From assembly GCF_004361735.1 (NCBI RefSeq), contig NZ_SNVV01000018.1:40277-104276 (forward strand): a stretch of 64,000 nucleotides of DNA, in the 5' to 3' direction. Below, in pieces: positions 44,097 to 55,020 of this stretch (positions within the stretch are counted from its first letter, which is position 1; the number at the start of each line of letters is the position of its first letter). The translations under genes were made by a program, and so were the position numbers. The notes beneath the pieces were generated by a model. It was given only the letters and a program-made list of their open reading frames with translations, was not told where the DNA came from and ran no database searches. Origin of the DNA: Azoarcus indigens (GTDB lineage: Bacteria > Pseudomonadota > Gammaproteobacteria > Burkholderiales > Rhodocyclaceae).

Positions 44097-44723
44097 ATGA
44101 GCAAAACAACCCGTGCCGCGCAGGAATTCATCAGCACAGCCCAGGCTGCGAAGCAGCTCGGCCTGTCTCTGGGCGCGGTGCAACAGATGGTGGAGAGCGG
44201 CACGCTGGAAGCCTGGAAAACCGCCGGCGGCCATCGCCGCATCCGCCAGGCGTCGGTGGATGCCCTGCTCGCCGGGCGCAGCGGCACCGCGCCCGCGCTG
44301 GAGGAGGCGCTCTCGGACCACCTGCGCATCCTCATCGTGGACGACCACCCGGCGCTGCAGCAGGCTTACCGGGAGACCTTCTCCAGCTGGGACCTTCCGC
44401 TGGAAATCGAGCAGTACGACCATCCGCTGGACGCTCTGGTCGCCGTCGGCCGCCAGCCGCCCAACCTGCTGATCACCGATCCGCACATCCACGGCATGGA
44501 CGGCTTCGACATGATCCGCCGCCTGCGCGACAACCCGCTGGCCGACGACGTCGCCATCGTCGCCGTCTCCACCCTGTCCCAGCAGGAGATCGAGGCCGCC
44601 GGCGGGCTGCCCGCGGACGTCACCATCTACGGCAAGCCCATCCCCTTCCACGAGCTGCATGGCTACATGCAGGCGATGATGTCCCGCCTGCGGCGGCTGG
44701 CCGCACGCGCGCTCCGCGGCTGA
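44097..44723 (+). CDS. Excisionase-type HTH fused to a response-regulator receiver
   Basis: Residues 8-60 are a MerR/excisionase-type winged HTH (FISTAQAAKQLGLSLGAVQQMVESGTLEAWKTAGGHRRIRQASVDALL). Residues 75-200 are a receiver (LRILIVDDHPALQQAY, phospho-acceptor region NLLITDPHIHGMDGFD, Thr/Ser switch VAVS, Lys in TIYGKPIP). The order, DNA-binding part first, is the reverse of common response regulators. It should be a phosphorylation-controlled DNA-binding protein. The kinase may be the PAS kinase encoded downstream. Confidence 0.83.
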   Translation: MSKTTRAAQEFISTAQAAKQLGLSLGAVQQMVESGTLEAWKTAGGHRRIRQASVDALLAGRSGTAPALEEALSDHLRILIVDDHPALQQAYRETFSSWDLPLEIEQYDHPLDALVAVGRQPPNLLITDPHIHGMDGFDMIRRLRDNPLADDVAIVAVSTLSQQEIEAAGGLPADVTIYGKPIPFHELHGYMQAMMSRLRRLAARALRG

Positions 44724-44878
44724 CGGCAACAGCGGCCGGCGTCGCATGCTTGGGGTAGGTCCGTACTTGCCCCGGCCGCCGCCACGGAGGGAAGATCGCC
44801 TGTCGGAGGGCGCCGGCGACCGCCTTCCAACGGGTTCCACGCTGCTCTGCCGCCGTCTTCCGGAGGAAGAAAGCGACA

Positions 44879-45745
44879 GTGGAAACACCCGGCCACACGC
44901 CTCCCAGCCCCGCCTCCCACCCGCCGCCCGCTCATCAGGCCACGCTGCTGCTGGTGGATGACGAGGGCAACATCCTCTCCGCCATGAAGCGCCTGCTGCG
45001 GCGCGACGGCTACCGCATCCTCAGCGCCGCCGGCGGCGAGGAGGCCCTCGCCCTGCTGGACCGCGAGGCGGTGGACGTCATCGTTTCCGACCAGCGCATG
45101 CCCGGCATGAGCGGCGTCGAGTTCCTGCGCCGCGCCCGCCTCTGCCATCCTCACACGGTGCGCATCGTGCTCTCCGGCTACACCGAGCTGCAGTCGGTCA
45201 CCAGCGCCATCAACGAAGGCGCGGTATACAAATTCCTCACCAAACCCTGGGATGACGAGCAACTGCGCGCCAATATCGCCGAGGCCTTCCGCCACAAGGC
45301 GCTGCTGGACGAAAACCGCCGCCTGACCGACACCCTGGCCCAGCGCAACCAGGAGCTGGCGGAGGCCAACCTGCAGCTGCAACGCCTGCTGGACGACCGC
45401 GAGCACAGCATCACCCGCCACCGCAACGCGCTGGCGGTGCTGCAAGAGCTTACCGAGTTGCTGCCCTGGCCGGTGGTGGGCGTGGACGAGGATGAACTGG
45501 TGGTCGCCCTCAACGGCCGCGCCGCAGCGCTGTTCTCCACCACCGCCGGCCCGCTCGGCCGGCCCTTGGCGCAGGCGCTGCCGGAACACGCCGGCCTGCT
45601 CGCCAGCCTGCAGGGCGACAGCCAGATCCAGCTCAACGGCCGGCGCTTCCTCGCCCACGTCCGCCGCCTGGCCCACCAGCCGCCCGGCCGCGGCCGCACG
45701 GTGTTGCTGATTCCTGGGGACGACCCGGATGACATCCATCGCTGA
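44879..45745 (+). CDS. RpfG-type receiver protein with coiled coil and degenerate PAS region
   Basis: The GTG start at 44879 has GGAGGAAG before it. After a Pro-rich start, residues 20-140 are a receiver (ATLLLVDDEGNILSAMKRLLRR, VIVSDQRMPGMSGVEFL, IVLSGYTE, KFLTKPWDDEQLR). A coiled coil (about 150-185, TLAQRNQELAEANLQLQRLLDD) and a PAS-like end follow. The HD-GYP domain usual after this receiver type is absent. It stands directly upstream of the PAS kinase, and I infer a shared phosphorelay. Confidence 0.82.
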   Translation: METPGHTPPSPASHPPPAHQATLLLVDDEGNILSAMKRLLRRDGYRILSAAGGEEALALLDREAVDVIVSDQRMPGMSGVEFLRRARLCHPHTVRIVLSGYTELQSVTSAINEGAVYKFLTKPWDDEQLRANIAEAFRHKALLDENRRLTDTLAQRNQELAEANLQLQRLLDDREHSITRHRNALAVLQELTELLPWPVVGVDEDELVVALNGRAAALFSTTAGPLGRPLAQALPEHAGLLASLQGDSQIQLNGRRFLAHVRRLAHQPPGRGRTVLLIPGDDPDDIHR

Positions 45746-45818
45746 ACGCCCCCGCCCGGCCACCGCAGCCGCGCGGCCCCCGCCACCGGCACGGCAGCCT
45801 TGATCAAGGACAGCCCGC

Positions 45819-48101
<2,283 letters not shown>

Positions 48102-48229
48102 GCGCGCCCGCCTGTCCTGCCGACGGCCGGTCGCCGCGGGCCGAACTTCGGCCGGCGCACACAGTCTGCCCCCGCACGGACCGCCGCAGCGGGAACGGCC
48201 CTGCCCCCACGGCATGGAAGGAGAATGCG

Positions 48230-48760
48230 ATGCGTATTCTGCTGGTCGACGATGAGAGCCATGTGCTGGCCGCCCTGGTCCGCCTGCTGCGGCATGCGCT
48301 GCCGAAAGCGGCGCAGGTGGAATCCCACAGCTCGCCACGCGCCGCGCTCGCCCGCGCCACCGAGGTGCCCTTCGACACGGTGCTGTGCGACTACCGCATG
48401 CCGGAGATGGACGGCGTCGCCTTCCTCAAGGCCTTCCGCGACATCCAGCCCCAGGTGCCGCGCCTCATCCTCTCCGGCGTCACCGACTTCGACGTGCTAA
48501 TGAACGCGGTGAACGAGGTCGGCCTCTACCGCTACCTGATCAAGCCGTGGGAGGACCAGGAGATCGTCGCCGCGGTGCGCGACTCTGCGATGGCCCACCT
48601 GCGCGAGGAAGAAGCCCGCCGGCTGGCCGACGAGCGCCGCGCCGAACTGGGGCACCTCAGCCCGGAGGAACTGGAGAAGCAGCGCCTGGAGGCGGAGGAA
48701 CCCGGCATCACCCGGGTGCGCTGGGGGCCGGACGGCGCCATCCACCTGGATGAAGACTGA
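48230..48760 (+). CDS. Response regulator (receiver with short C-terminal tail)
   Basis: The ATG has GGAAGGAG before it. Residues 1-120 are a receiver (MRILLVDDESHVLAALVRLLRHALPKAAQVESH, VLCDYRMPEMDGVAFL, LILSGVTD, RYLIKPWEDQEI). The acidic, Arg-rich tail of about 50 residues has no DNA-binding or enzymatic domain (ending VRWGPDGAIHLDED). It probably passes phosphate or binds a partner. It follows the PAS kinase after 128 bases and resembles the receiver encoded at 44879. Confidence 0.87.
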   Translation: MRILLVDDESHVLAALVRLLRHALPKAAQVESHSSPRAALARATEVPFDTVLCDYRMPEMDGVAFLKAFRDIQPQVPRLILSGVTDFDVLMNAVNEVGLYRYLIKPWEDQEIVAAVRDSAMAHLREEEARRLADERRAELGHLSPEELEKQRLEAEEPGITRVRWGPDGAIHLDED

Positions 48761-48814
48761 GGGACCGTCCCCGCCTCCACGGCCTCGCCCACCGGCGGCA
48801 GCGCCGCCGGCCCG

Positions 48815-50470
48815 TCAGGCGACGGTGCTCTGCAGCACCGGCCGCTCCGCCTGCGGCGACGCCGCGGCACCTTCGACCAGCCGCCCATTCTCCAGCCGCA
48901 GCAAGCGGTCGCCGAGGCCGAAGTAGCGGTCGTCGTGGGAAATCACCAGCACCGCCTTGCCCTGGGCGCGCAGCTCCGGCAGCAGCTCGCGGTAGAACAC
49001 ATCCTTGAACACCGGATCCTGGTCCGCCGCCCATTCGTCGAAGATCAGGAAAGGCCGGTCCTCCAGGCAGGCCACCACCAGCGCGAGGCGCTTGCGCTGG
49101 CCCTGGGACAGCGCCTGGGTACTGAAGGCGCCGCCGCTCACCTTCACCTTGTGCTGCAGATGCAAGCGCGCGAGCAGGCGGTTGCCGGCCTCGTCCAGGT
49201 CCGGCCGGCTGGCTTCCAACAGGCGCTCGAAGAGGTGGAAATCGGAGAAGATGGCCGAGAACAGCTGGCGGTAGCGGTCGCGGTTGAAATCCTCGATGCG
49301 TTCGCCGTTCAGCCACACCTCGCCGGCCTCCGGCGCATACAGCCCCACCAGCAGCTTGGCCAGCGTGGTCTTGCCGCTGCCGTTGCCGCCGACCAGGAAG
49401 GTCACCGTGCCGGGGCGGAACTCCAGGTCCAGCGGCCCCAGCTCGAAGAAGTCGTCGCTCTGCTCGTGGTAATAGCGGTGCTTCACGCCCTTCAGCAGCA
49501 GGCTGTTGAGCCGCAGCGGCGGCGGCACACCCACCGCCTCGGCCATCGCCGCGCCGGGAATCTCGCGGGTGATCTCCTCGATGCGGTCGGCCGCCACCTT
49601 GGCCAGGTTGGCGCGGGGAATGTTGAGCAGCAGCACCTCCAGCGGCGTCACCATGTAGAGGAAGACCAGCGCGAAGCCGGTCATGATGGTGGTCCGGTCC
49701 GGCACGTCGCCCACCAGCACGAACAGCACCAGACCGATGAAGGCGTAGATCAGGAAGCTGCCCCAGCTCGCCGAGGCGACGAAGATGGACATGCCGAGCG
49801 CGCGGCTGCTGCGCACCGCCTCGATGGAGCTGCCCAGCACCTCGCTGCCGAAGGTGCGCCGCTTGGCGCGGTTCAACCGCAGCTCCTTGGCGCCCTCGGT
49901 GAGCGCGCGGAAATGGCCGAACAGCTTGTCCTGCTCCTGCGAGGCGGTCTTGAGGTGGCGGATCGCCAGCAGGTGCGCCAGGTGGTAGCCCAGCGAGCCC
50001 AGGCCGATGGCCACCACCGCGGCGAGGAAGATCTTCCATGACAGCAGCGCCATGTAGACCAGGCAGCCGGCCACCACCACCGCGTTGGTGAGGATAGCCG
50101 GCACGCTGACGAAGAACTGGGCGACGTTGTTGCTGTGCTCCGACAGCGCCGACTGCACCCGCGGCCCGCCAGCCAGCTCCAGCCGGCGGAAATCCGCCGC
50201 CAGCACCCGCGCCGAGATGTAGTGGCGCAGTTCGGCCAGCGCGTGCTGGCCCAGGCGTTCGAACAGCACCGCCGAGAGCGTGCGGGTGAGCATGGCGGCC
50301 AGGGCCAGCCCGGCGAAGGTCCACGCCAGGCTGCCGTAGCGGCTGGCATCGGCGGTGAGCGCGGTGGTGATCTGCGCCAGCAGCAGCACGCCGCAGACGC
50401 CGGAAATCACGCTGGCGGCAGCGGCAGCCAGCAGCAGCCAGCGGGATTGCTGGATGAGGTGAGAAAGCAC
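48815..50470 (-). CDS. PvdE-like cyclic-peptide/siderophore ABC exporter
   Basis: The 551-residue protein joins six membrane helices (residues 10-300) to an ATPase: Walker A GGNGSGKTTLAK, signature LSQGQRKRLALV, Walker B RPFLIFDEWAADQDP and H-loop VISHDDRYF. DEWAADQDP and LSQGQRKRLAL are typical of the PvdE/SyrD group, which moves siderophore or lipopeptide precursors across the inner membrane to the periplasm. A TAAAT-N16-CGT box lies about 36 bases upstream of the start, and the gene is divergent from the fhuF-like gene. It is likely the precursor exporter for the siderophore made by this cluster. Confidence 0.88.
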   Translation of the reverse strand: MLSHLIQQSRWLLLAAAAASVISGVCGVLLLAQITTALTADASRYGSLAWTFAGLALAAMLTRTLSAVLFERLGQHALAELRHYISARVLAADFRRLELAGGPRVQSALSEHSNNVAQFFVSVPAILTNAVVVAGCLVYMALLSWKIFLAAVVAIGLGSLGYHLAHLLAIRHLKTASQEQDKLFGHFRALTEGAKELRLNRAKRRTFGSEVLGSSIEAVRSSRALGMSIFVASASWGSFLIYAFIGLVLFVLVGDVPDRTTIMTGFALVFLYMVTPLEVLLLNIPRANLAKVAADRIEEITREIPGAAMAEAVGVPPPLRLNSLLLKGVKHRYYHEQSDDFFELGPLDLEFRPGTVTFLVGGNGSGKTTLAKLLVGLYAPEAGEVWLNGERIEDFNRDRYRQLFSAIFSDFHLFERLLEASRPDLDEAGNRLLARLHLQHKVKVSGGAFSTQALSQGQRKRLALVVACLEDRPFLIFDEWAADQDPVFKDVFYRELLPELRAQGKAVLVISHDDRYFGLGDRLLRLENGRLVEGAAASPQAERPVLQSTVA

Positions 50471-50505
50471 GTCGGCCTCGACAGTCAGGGGAACACAAGA
50501 GACAG

Positions 50506-50529
50506 ACGATTGGCGCGCCGGGAGATTTA
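50506..50529 (-). promoter_or_regulatory. PvdS-type iron-starvation box for the exporter
   Basis: On the minus strand the sequence is TAAAT-N16-CGT, an exact match to the -35/-10 pattern recognised by PvdS-type ECF sigma factors. It points at the exporter gene. Confidence 0.7.
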
Positions 50530-50540
50530 GTCGCCCAGGG

Positions 50541-50564
50541 TAAACAGCGGGCGCGGCGGCTCGT
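50541..50564 (+). promoter_or_regulatory. PvdS-type box for the fhuF-like gene
   Basis: TAAAC-N16-CGT, continued as CGTCAT, lies 33 bases before the GTG start. The same TAAAC and CGTCAT elements with the same spacing occur at 56070 in front of the acetyltransferase operon. Confidence 0.65.
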
Positions 50565-50596
50565 CATCCAGGCAGGAGACTGCGCTGGAGCAATAT

Positions 50597-51388
50597 GTGA
50601 TCGAGCTGTTGAAGCCCCTGTTCCGCGGCGAACTGGCCGCCCTTGGCGAAGCGCTGGTGTGCGGCGATCCGGCCGCGCCCGGCCTGCAGCCGCTGGCCGC
50701 CCTGCTGGCCTCGCCGGCGGCGCTGGATGCGCTGCTCGCCCGGCATGCCGCCTTCCGCCGCTGCGACGACCTGCGGCCGGTCGCCTCCGCCTGGATGCTG
50801 GATTACGCCGGCGTGCTGCTGCCGGCGGTGGTGGCCGGCGCCAGCGTGCTGCAGCACCTCTTTCCGGTGGCCGCCGGCAGCGTCGCCCTGCAGCTGGACG
50901 AACATGCCAGGGTGCGCGCGGTCGTCATCCCCACGCTGGGCCATGCAGCACCGGGGCAGGACAGCGCCAGCCGCTACCGCCCCCTGCTGGACGGCCACCT
51001 GGCGCCCCTCATCGCCCGCCTCTCGGAAGGGGCGGGGCTGCCGGAAAAACTGCTGTGGGGCAGCGTGTCGCGCTGGCTGGAGCCCATCCTGGAACAGGCC
51101 GCCGCAGCCGCCGCCGGCCTGCCGCCGCTGGCCGCGCTGGTGGCCGCCGACCACGCTTACCTGCTGGAACAGGAGAAGTGGCCGGATGGCCGGCGCAATC
51201 CCCTGTTCGGCCGGCGCAAGCACGCCGCTCCCCAAGGCACTCCGCCGGGCGGCCACGGCAAGCCCATCCTGCTGCACCGCCAGTGCTGCCTCTACTACCG
51301 CCTGCCGGGTGAAAGCCACTGCGGCGCCTGCCCGCTTTCGCCCGCGCTGCGGCGGGCGCGGGGCAGCGCCCTCAAGGATGCAGCCTGA
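50597..51388 (+). CDS. FhuF-like siderophore-iron reductase
   Basis: The 263-residue protein ends with the CC-x10-C-x2-C motif of the FhuF family (RQCCLYYRLPGESHCGACPL), which binds a [2Fe-2S] cluster. The middle part (ASAWMLDYAGVLLPAVVAG) also fits. FhuF reduces ferric hydroxamate siderophores in the cytoplasm to release iron, which suits the hydroxamate locus around it. A GTG start follows CAGGAG/TGGAG sequence and a PvdS-like box. Its 3' end overlaps the convergent acylase gene by 17 bases. Confidence 0.88.
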   Translation: MIELLKPLFRGELAALGEALVCGDPAAPGLQPLAALLASPAALDALLARHAAFRRCDDLRPVASAWMLDYAGVLLPAVVAGASVLQHLFPVAAGSVALQLDEHARVRAVVIPTLGHAAPGQDSASRYRPLLDGHLAPLIARLSEGAGLPEKLLWGSVSRWLEPILEQAAAAAAGLPPLAALVAADHAYLLEQEKWPDGRRNPLFGRRKHAAPQGTPPGGHGKPILLHRQCCLYYRLPGESHCGACPLSPALRRARGSALKDAA

Positions 51389-53834
51389 TGCGCCTGAGCG
51401 CCGGATCGGCAGCGATCTCCGCCTCGGTGAAGGGGAAGCGCAGCCAGTCCTGCCGCGCGTAGCGCAGCACCGGCGCCGCACCCGGCCCGCCCTGCAGCGC
51501 ACGCTCGTCGTTGCCGTGCGGCAGCAGGGTGTGGGCTTCAACGCCACGGCCGGCCGCGCCCTCACCAACGAAGCGCACCACCTGCAGGTAGCTGTTGCCG
51601 TGGCTGTCGGCATTCATCCGGTAGCTGGCCGCGCCGGCGCAGGCGATGGTGAAGTAGCCCTGCAGATCGCAGCCACCGAACAGCGCCACCTCACCGCGCG
51701 CGGTCGCCACCGTGAGCGCGCTGCCGCGCCGTGCATCCAGCGCCAGCCCGGCTTTCCGCTGGGCGAGGATGGCCGCGCCCAGCGCCTCCGCCACCCGCGG
51801 GTCGGCCGCCGCCGGCCCAGCCGGCGTATCCAGCGGGCGGGTGCGGTCGAAGGGCACGCGGTAGAACTCGGCCGCCGGAATCCGCCGCAGGCGGGCCCAC
51901 CAGGCATCCCACAGCAGCGATCCGCGATCCTCCGCCCCGCCCTTGTCCTGCCAGCCGGCCAGCAGCCGGCAGGCCGGGGCGGTGTTCACTTCCGCCGGCG
52001 ATGCCAGCGCCTCGCCGCTGAGCAGGTCGCGCTTCACCGTCACCGCCGGCGAGGCGCATGCCGCCGCCAGCAAGGGTTGCTTGAAGCGGATGGCCGAATG
52101 CACCCGGGCGTCCAGCACCTCCCGGCGCAGCATGCGCGCCAGTTCGCGGGCAGAACCCGCCCGTGCACGCAGCAACCCGCCCGCCAGCGCATGGCCGGCC
52201 TGGCCGCGCAGCGACAGCTCCTCGCCCTCACCGCCGAGAATGCGGTCATAGCCTTCCAGCGGCTGCACCGGCCGGGTGAGCCAGTAGCTGTCGTTCATGT
52301 TGGCGACGTAGTCGGTGGCGAACAGCGCCGGCATGCGTGCCGGCGGCAGGGAGCCGGCCACCGGCGCCGCCGGCTCCGTCGCCCAGGCGCAGTCGGAACG
52401 GCTGCCATCCAGCAGCGGGGCGTTGCGGTCCAGGGTGGCGAAGGCCGGCGCCAGCGCGCCGGCACAGCGCTGGCGCAGCGCGTCCGACACATTCGGCACC
52501 GCGCCGATGTCGGCGAACCAGACGCGGCCGTCGCCACGGCCGATGGCGACGGTATTCACCCAGGGCACACCGCCCTCCTCGCGCTGGATGGCGGCGAACT
52601 CGTCCAGCGATTTCGCCTGGTTCCAGCGGAAGAAGGTCTCGAAGCTGCGGAAGTTGCCGGCATTGATGTCGCGCAGCGCCAGCGCGCGCTCCCGCCCCCA
52701 GGCGAAGGCCGGCGAGCGGGCACCGAAATCCACCAGCAGCCCCTGGCGGCTGCGGTAGAGGGTACGGCTGACGGTGGCGATGCTGCCATCCGCCTGACGC
52801 ACTCCGACCGTGACCTGCCGGCGCTGCATCTTCTCGACCGCGCCGTCGTAGCGGTAGGCGGTGGGGTCGGCCGCATCCAGCGCCAGTTCGAACAGGCCGA
52901 AGCGGCGCGCCGCGGAAACGGTGTGGCTCCAGGCGATGTGCTCGTTGAAGCCGATGACGATCACCGGCACGCCGAGAAAGGACACCCCGGCGACGTTGAG
53001 CCGGCCGGGTATGGTCAGGTGGGCCTGGTAGAAACGGTCCGGCCCGCCCCAGAACCAGTGCGGGTTGCCAAACAGCACGCCGGCGTCCTCGCCGCTGGCC
53101 TCCCGCCCCAGGGCGATGACGTTGCTGCCCAGGCCCGGCATTTCTCCGACCGCATGCGCCAGGCGCTCGGCCACGTCGTCGGCGAGCGCGCCGGTGTCGG
53201 GGCCGCCTGGCGGCCTGGCGTTGACGATCTGCGGGATGAAGCGGCTGTAGCCGCCCGCCAGGCCGGCGGCATACATGCGGCGGTAGATGTCGTCGGCGCC
53301 AATCTCCGCCACCCAGGGCTCTCCAGCGCAGGCGCGCCGCTGCGCGCTCTGCTGTGCCTTGAGCTGCCGCAGCGCGGCGTTGTAGCCGGCGGCGAAGCCC
53401 TCGGACAGGGCCTGTAGGTCGGCAGGCTGGTGCTGCCGGTAGGCGGCGACCTGTTCATCCGCCACCAGGCTGCGGAAGAAGAAGTCCAGTTCCAGGTTGG
53501 TGGCACGGCCGAAGGTGGAATTGCGCGCCGGCCGCCCCTTGGCGCCAAAGTGGAAGGAGCGCTGCCCGCGGTAGGTGACGAAGGCTTCGGCCAGCGTGCA
53601 CAAGGCATCCTCCGCCTGGGCGTGGCCGTAGCCGTAGCCGAGCTCGCGCCAGCCAGAAGCCAGGATGTGGGGAATGCCATCGGCTGTGCGGCGGATCTCG
53701 ACTGCGGCAGTGGCCGGTCCGCCAGGTGCCCCCAGCAGCAGGGCAAGCGCGAGAGCGGGCCAGCCCCGGAAACGGGCGGAGCAGGCACGCATCCGCAGAT
53801 GCGTGCGCCAAGGCCAAACAGCGGCTGAGGACAT
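51372..53834 (-). CDS. PvdQ-like N-acyl amide hydrolase (penicillin acylase family)
   Basis: The 820-residue precursor has a signal peptide region (LALALLLGAPGGPATA) and the Ntn-hydrolase layout: alpha chain, then the autocleavage site GLGSNVIALG, where the Ser becomes the beta-chain N-terminus. Also present are GNPHWFWGGPDRFYQAHLTIPG, FNEHIAWSHTVSA and NMNDSYWLTRP. PvdQ removes the fatty acid from the acylated pyoverdine precursor in the periplasm, and relatives cleave acyl-homoserine lactones. In this locus, deacylation of a lipopeptide siderophore precursor is most likely. The start at 53834 has AAGGAAG before it. Confidence 0.87.
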   Translation of the reverse strand: MSSAAVWPWRTHLRMRACSARFRGWPALALALLLGAPGGPATAAVEIRRTADGIPHILASGWRELGYGYGHAQAEDALCTLAEAFVTYRGQRSFHFGAKGRPARNSTFGRATNLELDFFFRSLVADEQVAAYRQHQPADLQALSEGFAAGYNAALRQLKAQQSAQRRACAGEPWVAEIGADDIYRRMYAAGLAGGYSRFIPQIVNARPPGGPDTGALADDVAERLAHAVGEMPGLGSNVIALGREASGEDAGVLFGNPHWFWGGPDRFYQAHLTIPGRLNVAGVSFLGVPVIVIGFNEHIAWSHTVSAARRFGLFELALDAADPTAYRYDGAVEKMQRRQVTVGVRQADGSIATVSRTLYRSRQGLLVDFGARSPAFAWGRERALALRDINAGNFRSFETFFRWNQAKSLDEFAAIQREEGGVPWVNTVAIGRGDGRVWFADIGAVPNVSDALRQRCAGALAPAFATLDRNAPLLDGSRSDCAWATEPAAPVAGSLPPARMPALFATDYVANMNDSYWLTRPVQPLEGYDRILGGEGEELSLRGQAGHALAGGLLRARAGSARELARMLRREVLDARVHSAIRFKQPLLAAACASPAVTVKRDLLSGEALASPAEVNTAPACRLLAGWQDKGGAEDRGSLLWDAWWARLRRIPAAEFYRVPFDRTRPLDTPAGPAAADPRVAEALGAAILAQRKAGLALDARRGSALTVATARGEVALFGGCDLQGYFTIACAGAASYRMNADSHGNSYLQVVRFVGEGAAGRGVEAHTLLPHGNDERALQGGPGAAPVLRYARQDWLRFPFTEAEIAADPALRRIRLHP

Positions 53835-53848
53835 GCGGCTTCCTTGAA

Positions 53849-53873
53849 ACGCCCTTGTGGGGGACCTTCTTTA
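53849..53873 (-). promoter_or_regulatory. Weak PvdS-like element before the acylase gene
   Basis: On the minus strand TAAAG-N17-CGT occurs just upstream of the acylase. Spacing and last base differ from the better boxes, and the transcript would start almost at the ribosome site, so support is weak. Read-through from the upstream HDAC-type gene is an alternative. Confidence 0.25.
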
Positions 53874-53945
53874 AATACCCGGCTCACCGTTGCGGCAAGG
53901 CGTTTCCGCATCGCGCCGGAACACGGCGTCTCGGAGCTCGTGGCC

Positions 53946-54989
53946 TCAGGCAGCCTGCTCGAAACCCTGCAGCAGGTTGGCGGTATTGATGCCGAGCTCG
54001 TCCACCGCATAACCGCCCTCGAAGGTGATGACGATGGGCAGGCCCTGCGCCGCCAGGGTCTCGCCGATGCGGTAGTAATCGTCGCGCTTGAGGCGGAAGC
54101 CGGAGATGGGGTCGTGCTCGAAGGTGTCCATGCCGAGGGAGAGCACCAGCGCATCGGCACAGAAGCCGTTGATCGCCTGCAGGGCCTGGGCCAGCGCCTG
54201 TTGCCACTCGGGGTAGGCGGTGCCGCGCGGCAACGGCAGATTGAGGTTGCAGCCCAGCCCAGCTCCGGCGCCGCGCTCGTCGGCATGGCCGAGGTAGAAG
54301 GGGTATTCGGTGCGCGGGTCGCCATGGATGCTGGCGAAGAACACATCCGGCCGCTCGTAGAAGATGGCCTGGGTGCCGTTGCCGTGGTGGTAGTCGATGT
54401 CCAGCACCGCCACCCGGGCGGCGCCGCCGTCGCGCAAGGCCTGGGCGGCGATGGCGGCATTGTTGAGGAAGCAGTAACCGCCGAAGAAGTCTACCCCGGC
54501 GTGATGGCCCGGCGGCCGCGTCAGCGCGAAGGCCGCGCGCTCGCCGGCCAGCACCCGCCGCACTGCGGACAGGGCGCAGCAGGCGCCGCCGCGGGCCGCC
54601 GCCCAGCTGCCTGCGGTGAGCGGCGTGCCGGCGTCGAAGGAGAACAGGCCCAAGCGGGCGGCGAAGTTGTCCGGCAGCCGGTCGCTGCGGAAACCGCGTA
54701 TCGGCCAGAAGGAGGGCAAGGCATCCTTGCCGGCATTGGCCGGGTCCAGCGCGATCCACTCCTGCCAGGCGGTACGCAGGAAATCCAGGTAGCGCTGGGT
54801 ATGGACGCGGGCGAGCGGCGCGTCGTCGAAAGGCTCGGGCGCCTCGATGGGGCCGAGGCGGCGGGCGCGCAATTCGGCCAGCACGGTCTCGACCCTGTCC
54901 GCCCGTTCGAAACAGGGCAGCAGCTCGCCACGGAACATCTCCAGCCTGCCCTGGTGGCGCAGGTGGCTGGCGTTGTAGAAAGTGATCAT
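53946..54989 (-). CDS. HDAC-fold (acetylpolyamine amidohydrolase/AcuC-like) deacetylase
   Basis: The 347-residue protein carries the zinc-hydrolase motifs of the histone deacetylase superfamily: LTRPPGHHAG (tandem catalytic His), GGYCFLNNAAIAA, VLDIDYHHGNGTQAIFY (Asp-His zinc ligands), FASIHGDP and VLSLGMDTFEHDPIS (third zinc ligand Asp), then FEGGYAVDELG. It should remove acetyl or similar groups from an amine. It lies 31 bases after the formyltransferase gene in the same operon, so a siderophore intermediate is a candidate substrate, but polyamines remain possible. Confidence 0.85.
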   Translation of the reverse strand: MITFYNASHLRHQGRLEMFRGELLPCFERADRVETVLAELRARRLGPIEAPEPFDDAPLARVHTQRYLDFLRTAWQEWIALDPANAGKDALPSFWPIRGFRSDRLPDNFAARLGLFSFDAGTPLTAGSWAAARGGACCALSAVRRVLAGERAAFALTRPPGHHAGVDFFGGYCFLNNAAIAAQALRDGGAARVAVLDIDYHHGNGTQAIFYERPDVFFASIHGDPRTEYPFYLGHADERGAGAGLGCNLNLPLPRGTAYPEWQQALAQALQAINGFCADALVLSLGMDTFEHDPISGFRLKRDDYYRIGETLAAQGLPIVITFEGGYAVDELGINTANLLQGFEQAA

Positions 54990-55020
54990 GCAACGTGCGG
55001 GCAGGCCAGCGGGGCAGGCG

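Noticed and set aside
53849..53873. A fifth PvdS-type box before the acylase gene
   Set aside because: Spacing is 17 and the first half is TAAAG; the predicted transcript start falls on the ribosome site. Listed as weak, not counted with the four better boxes.
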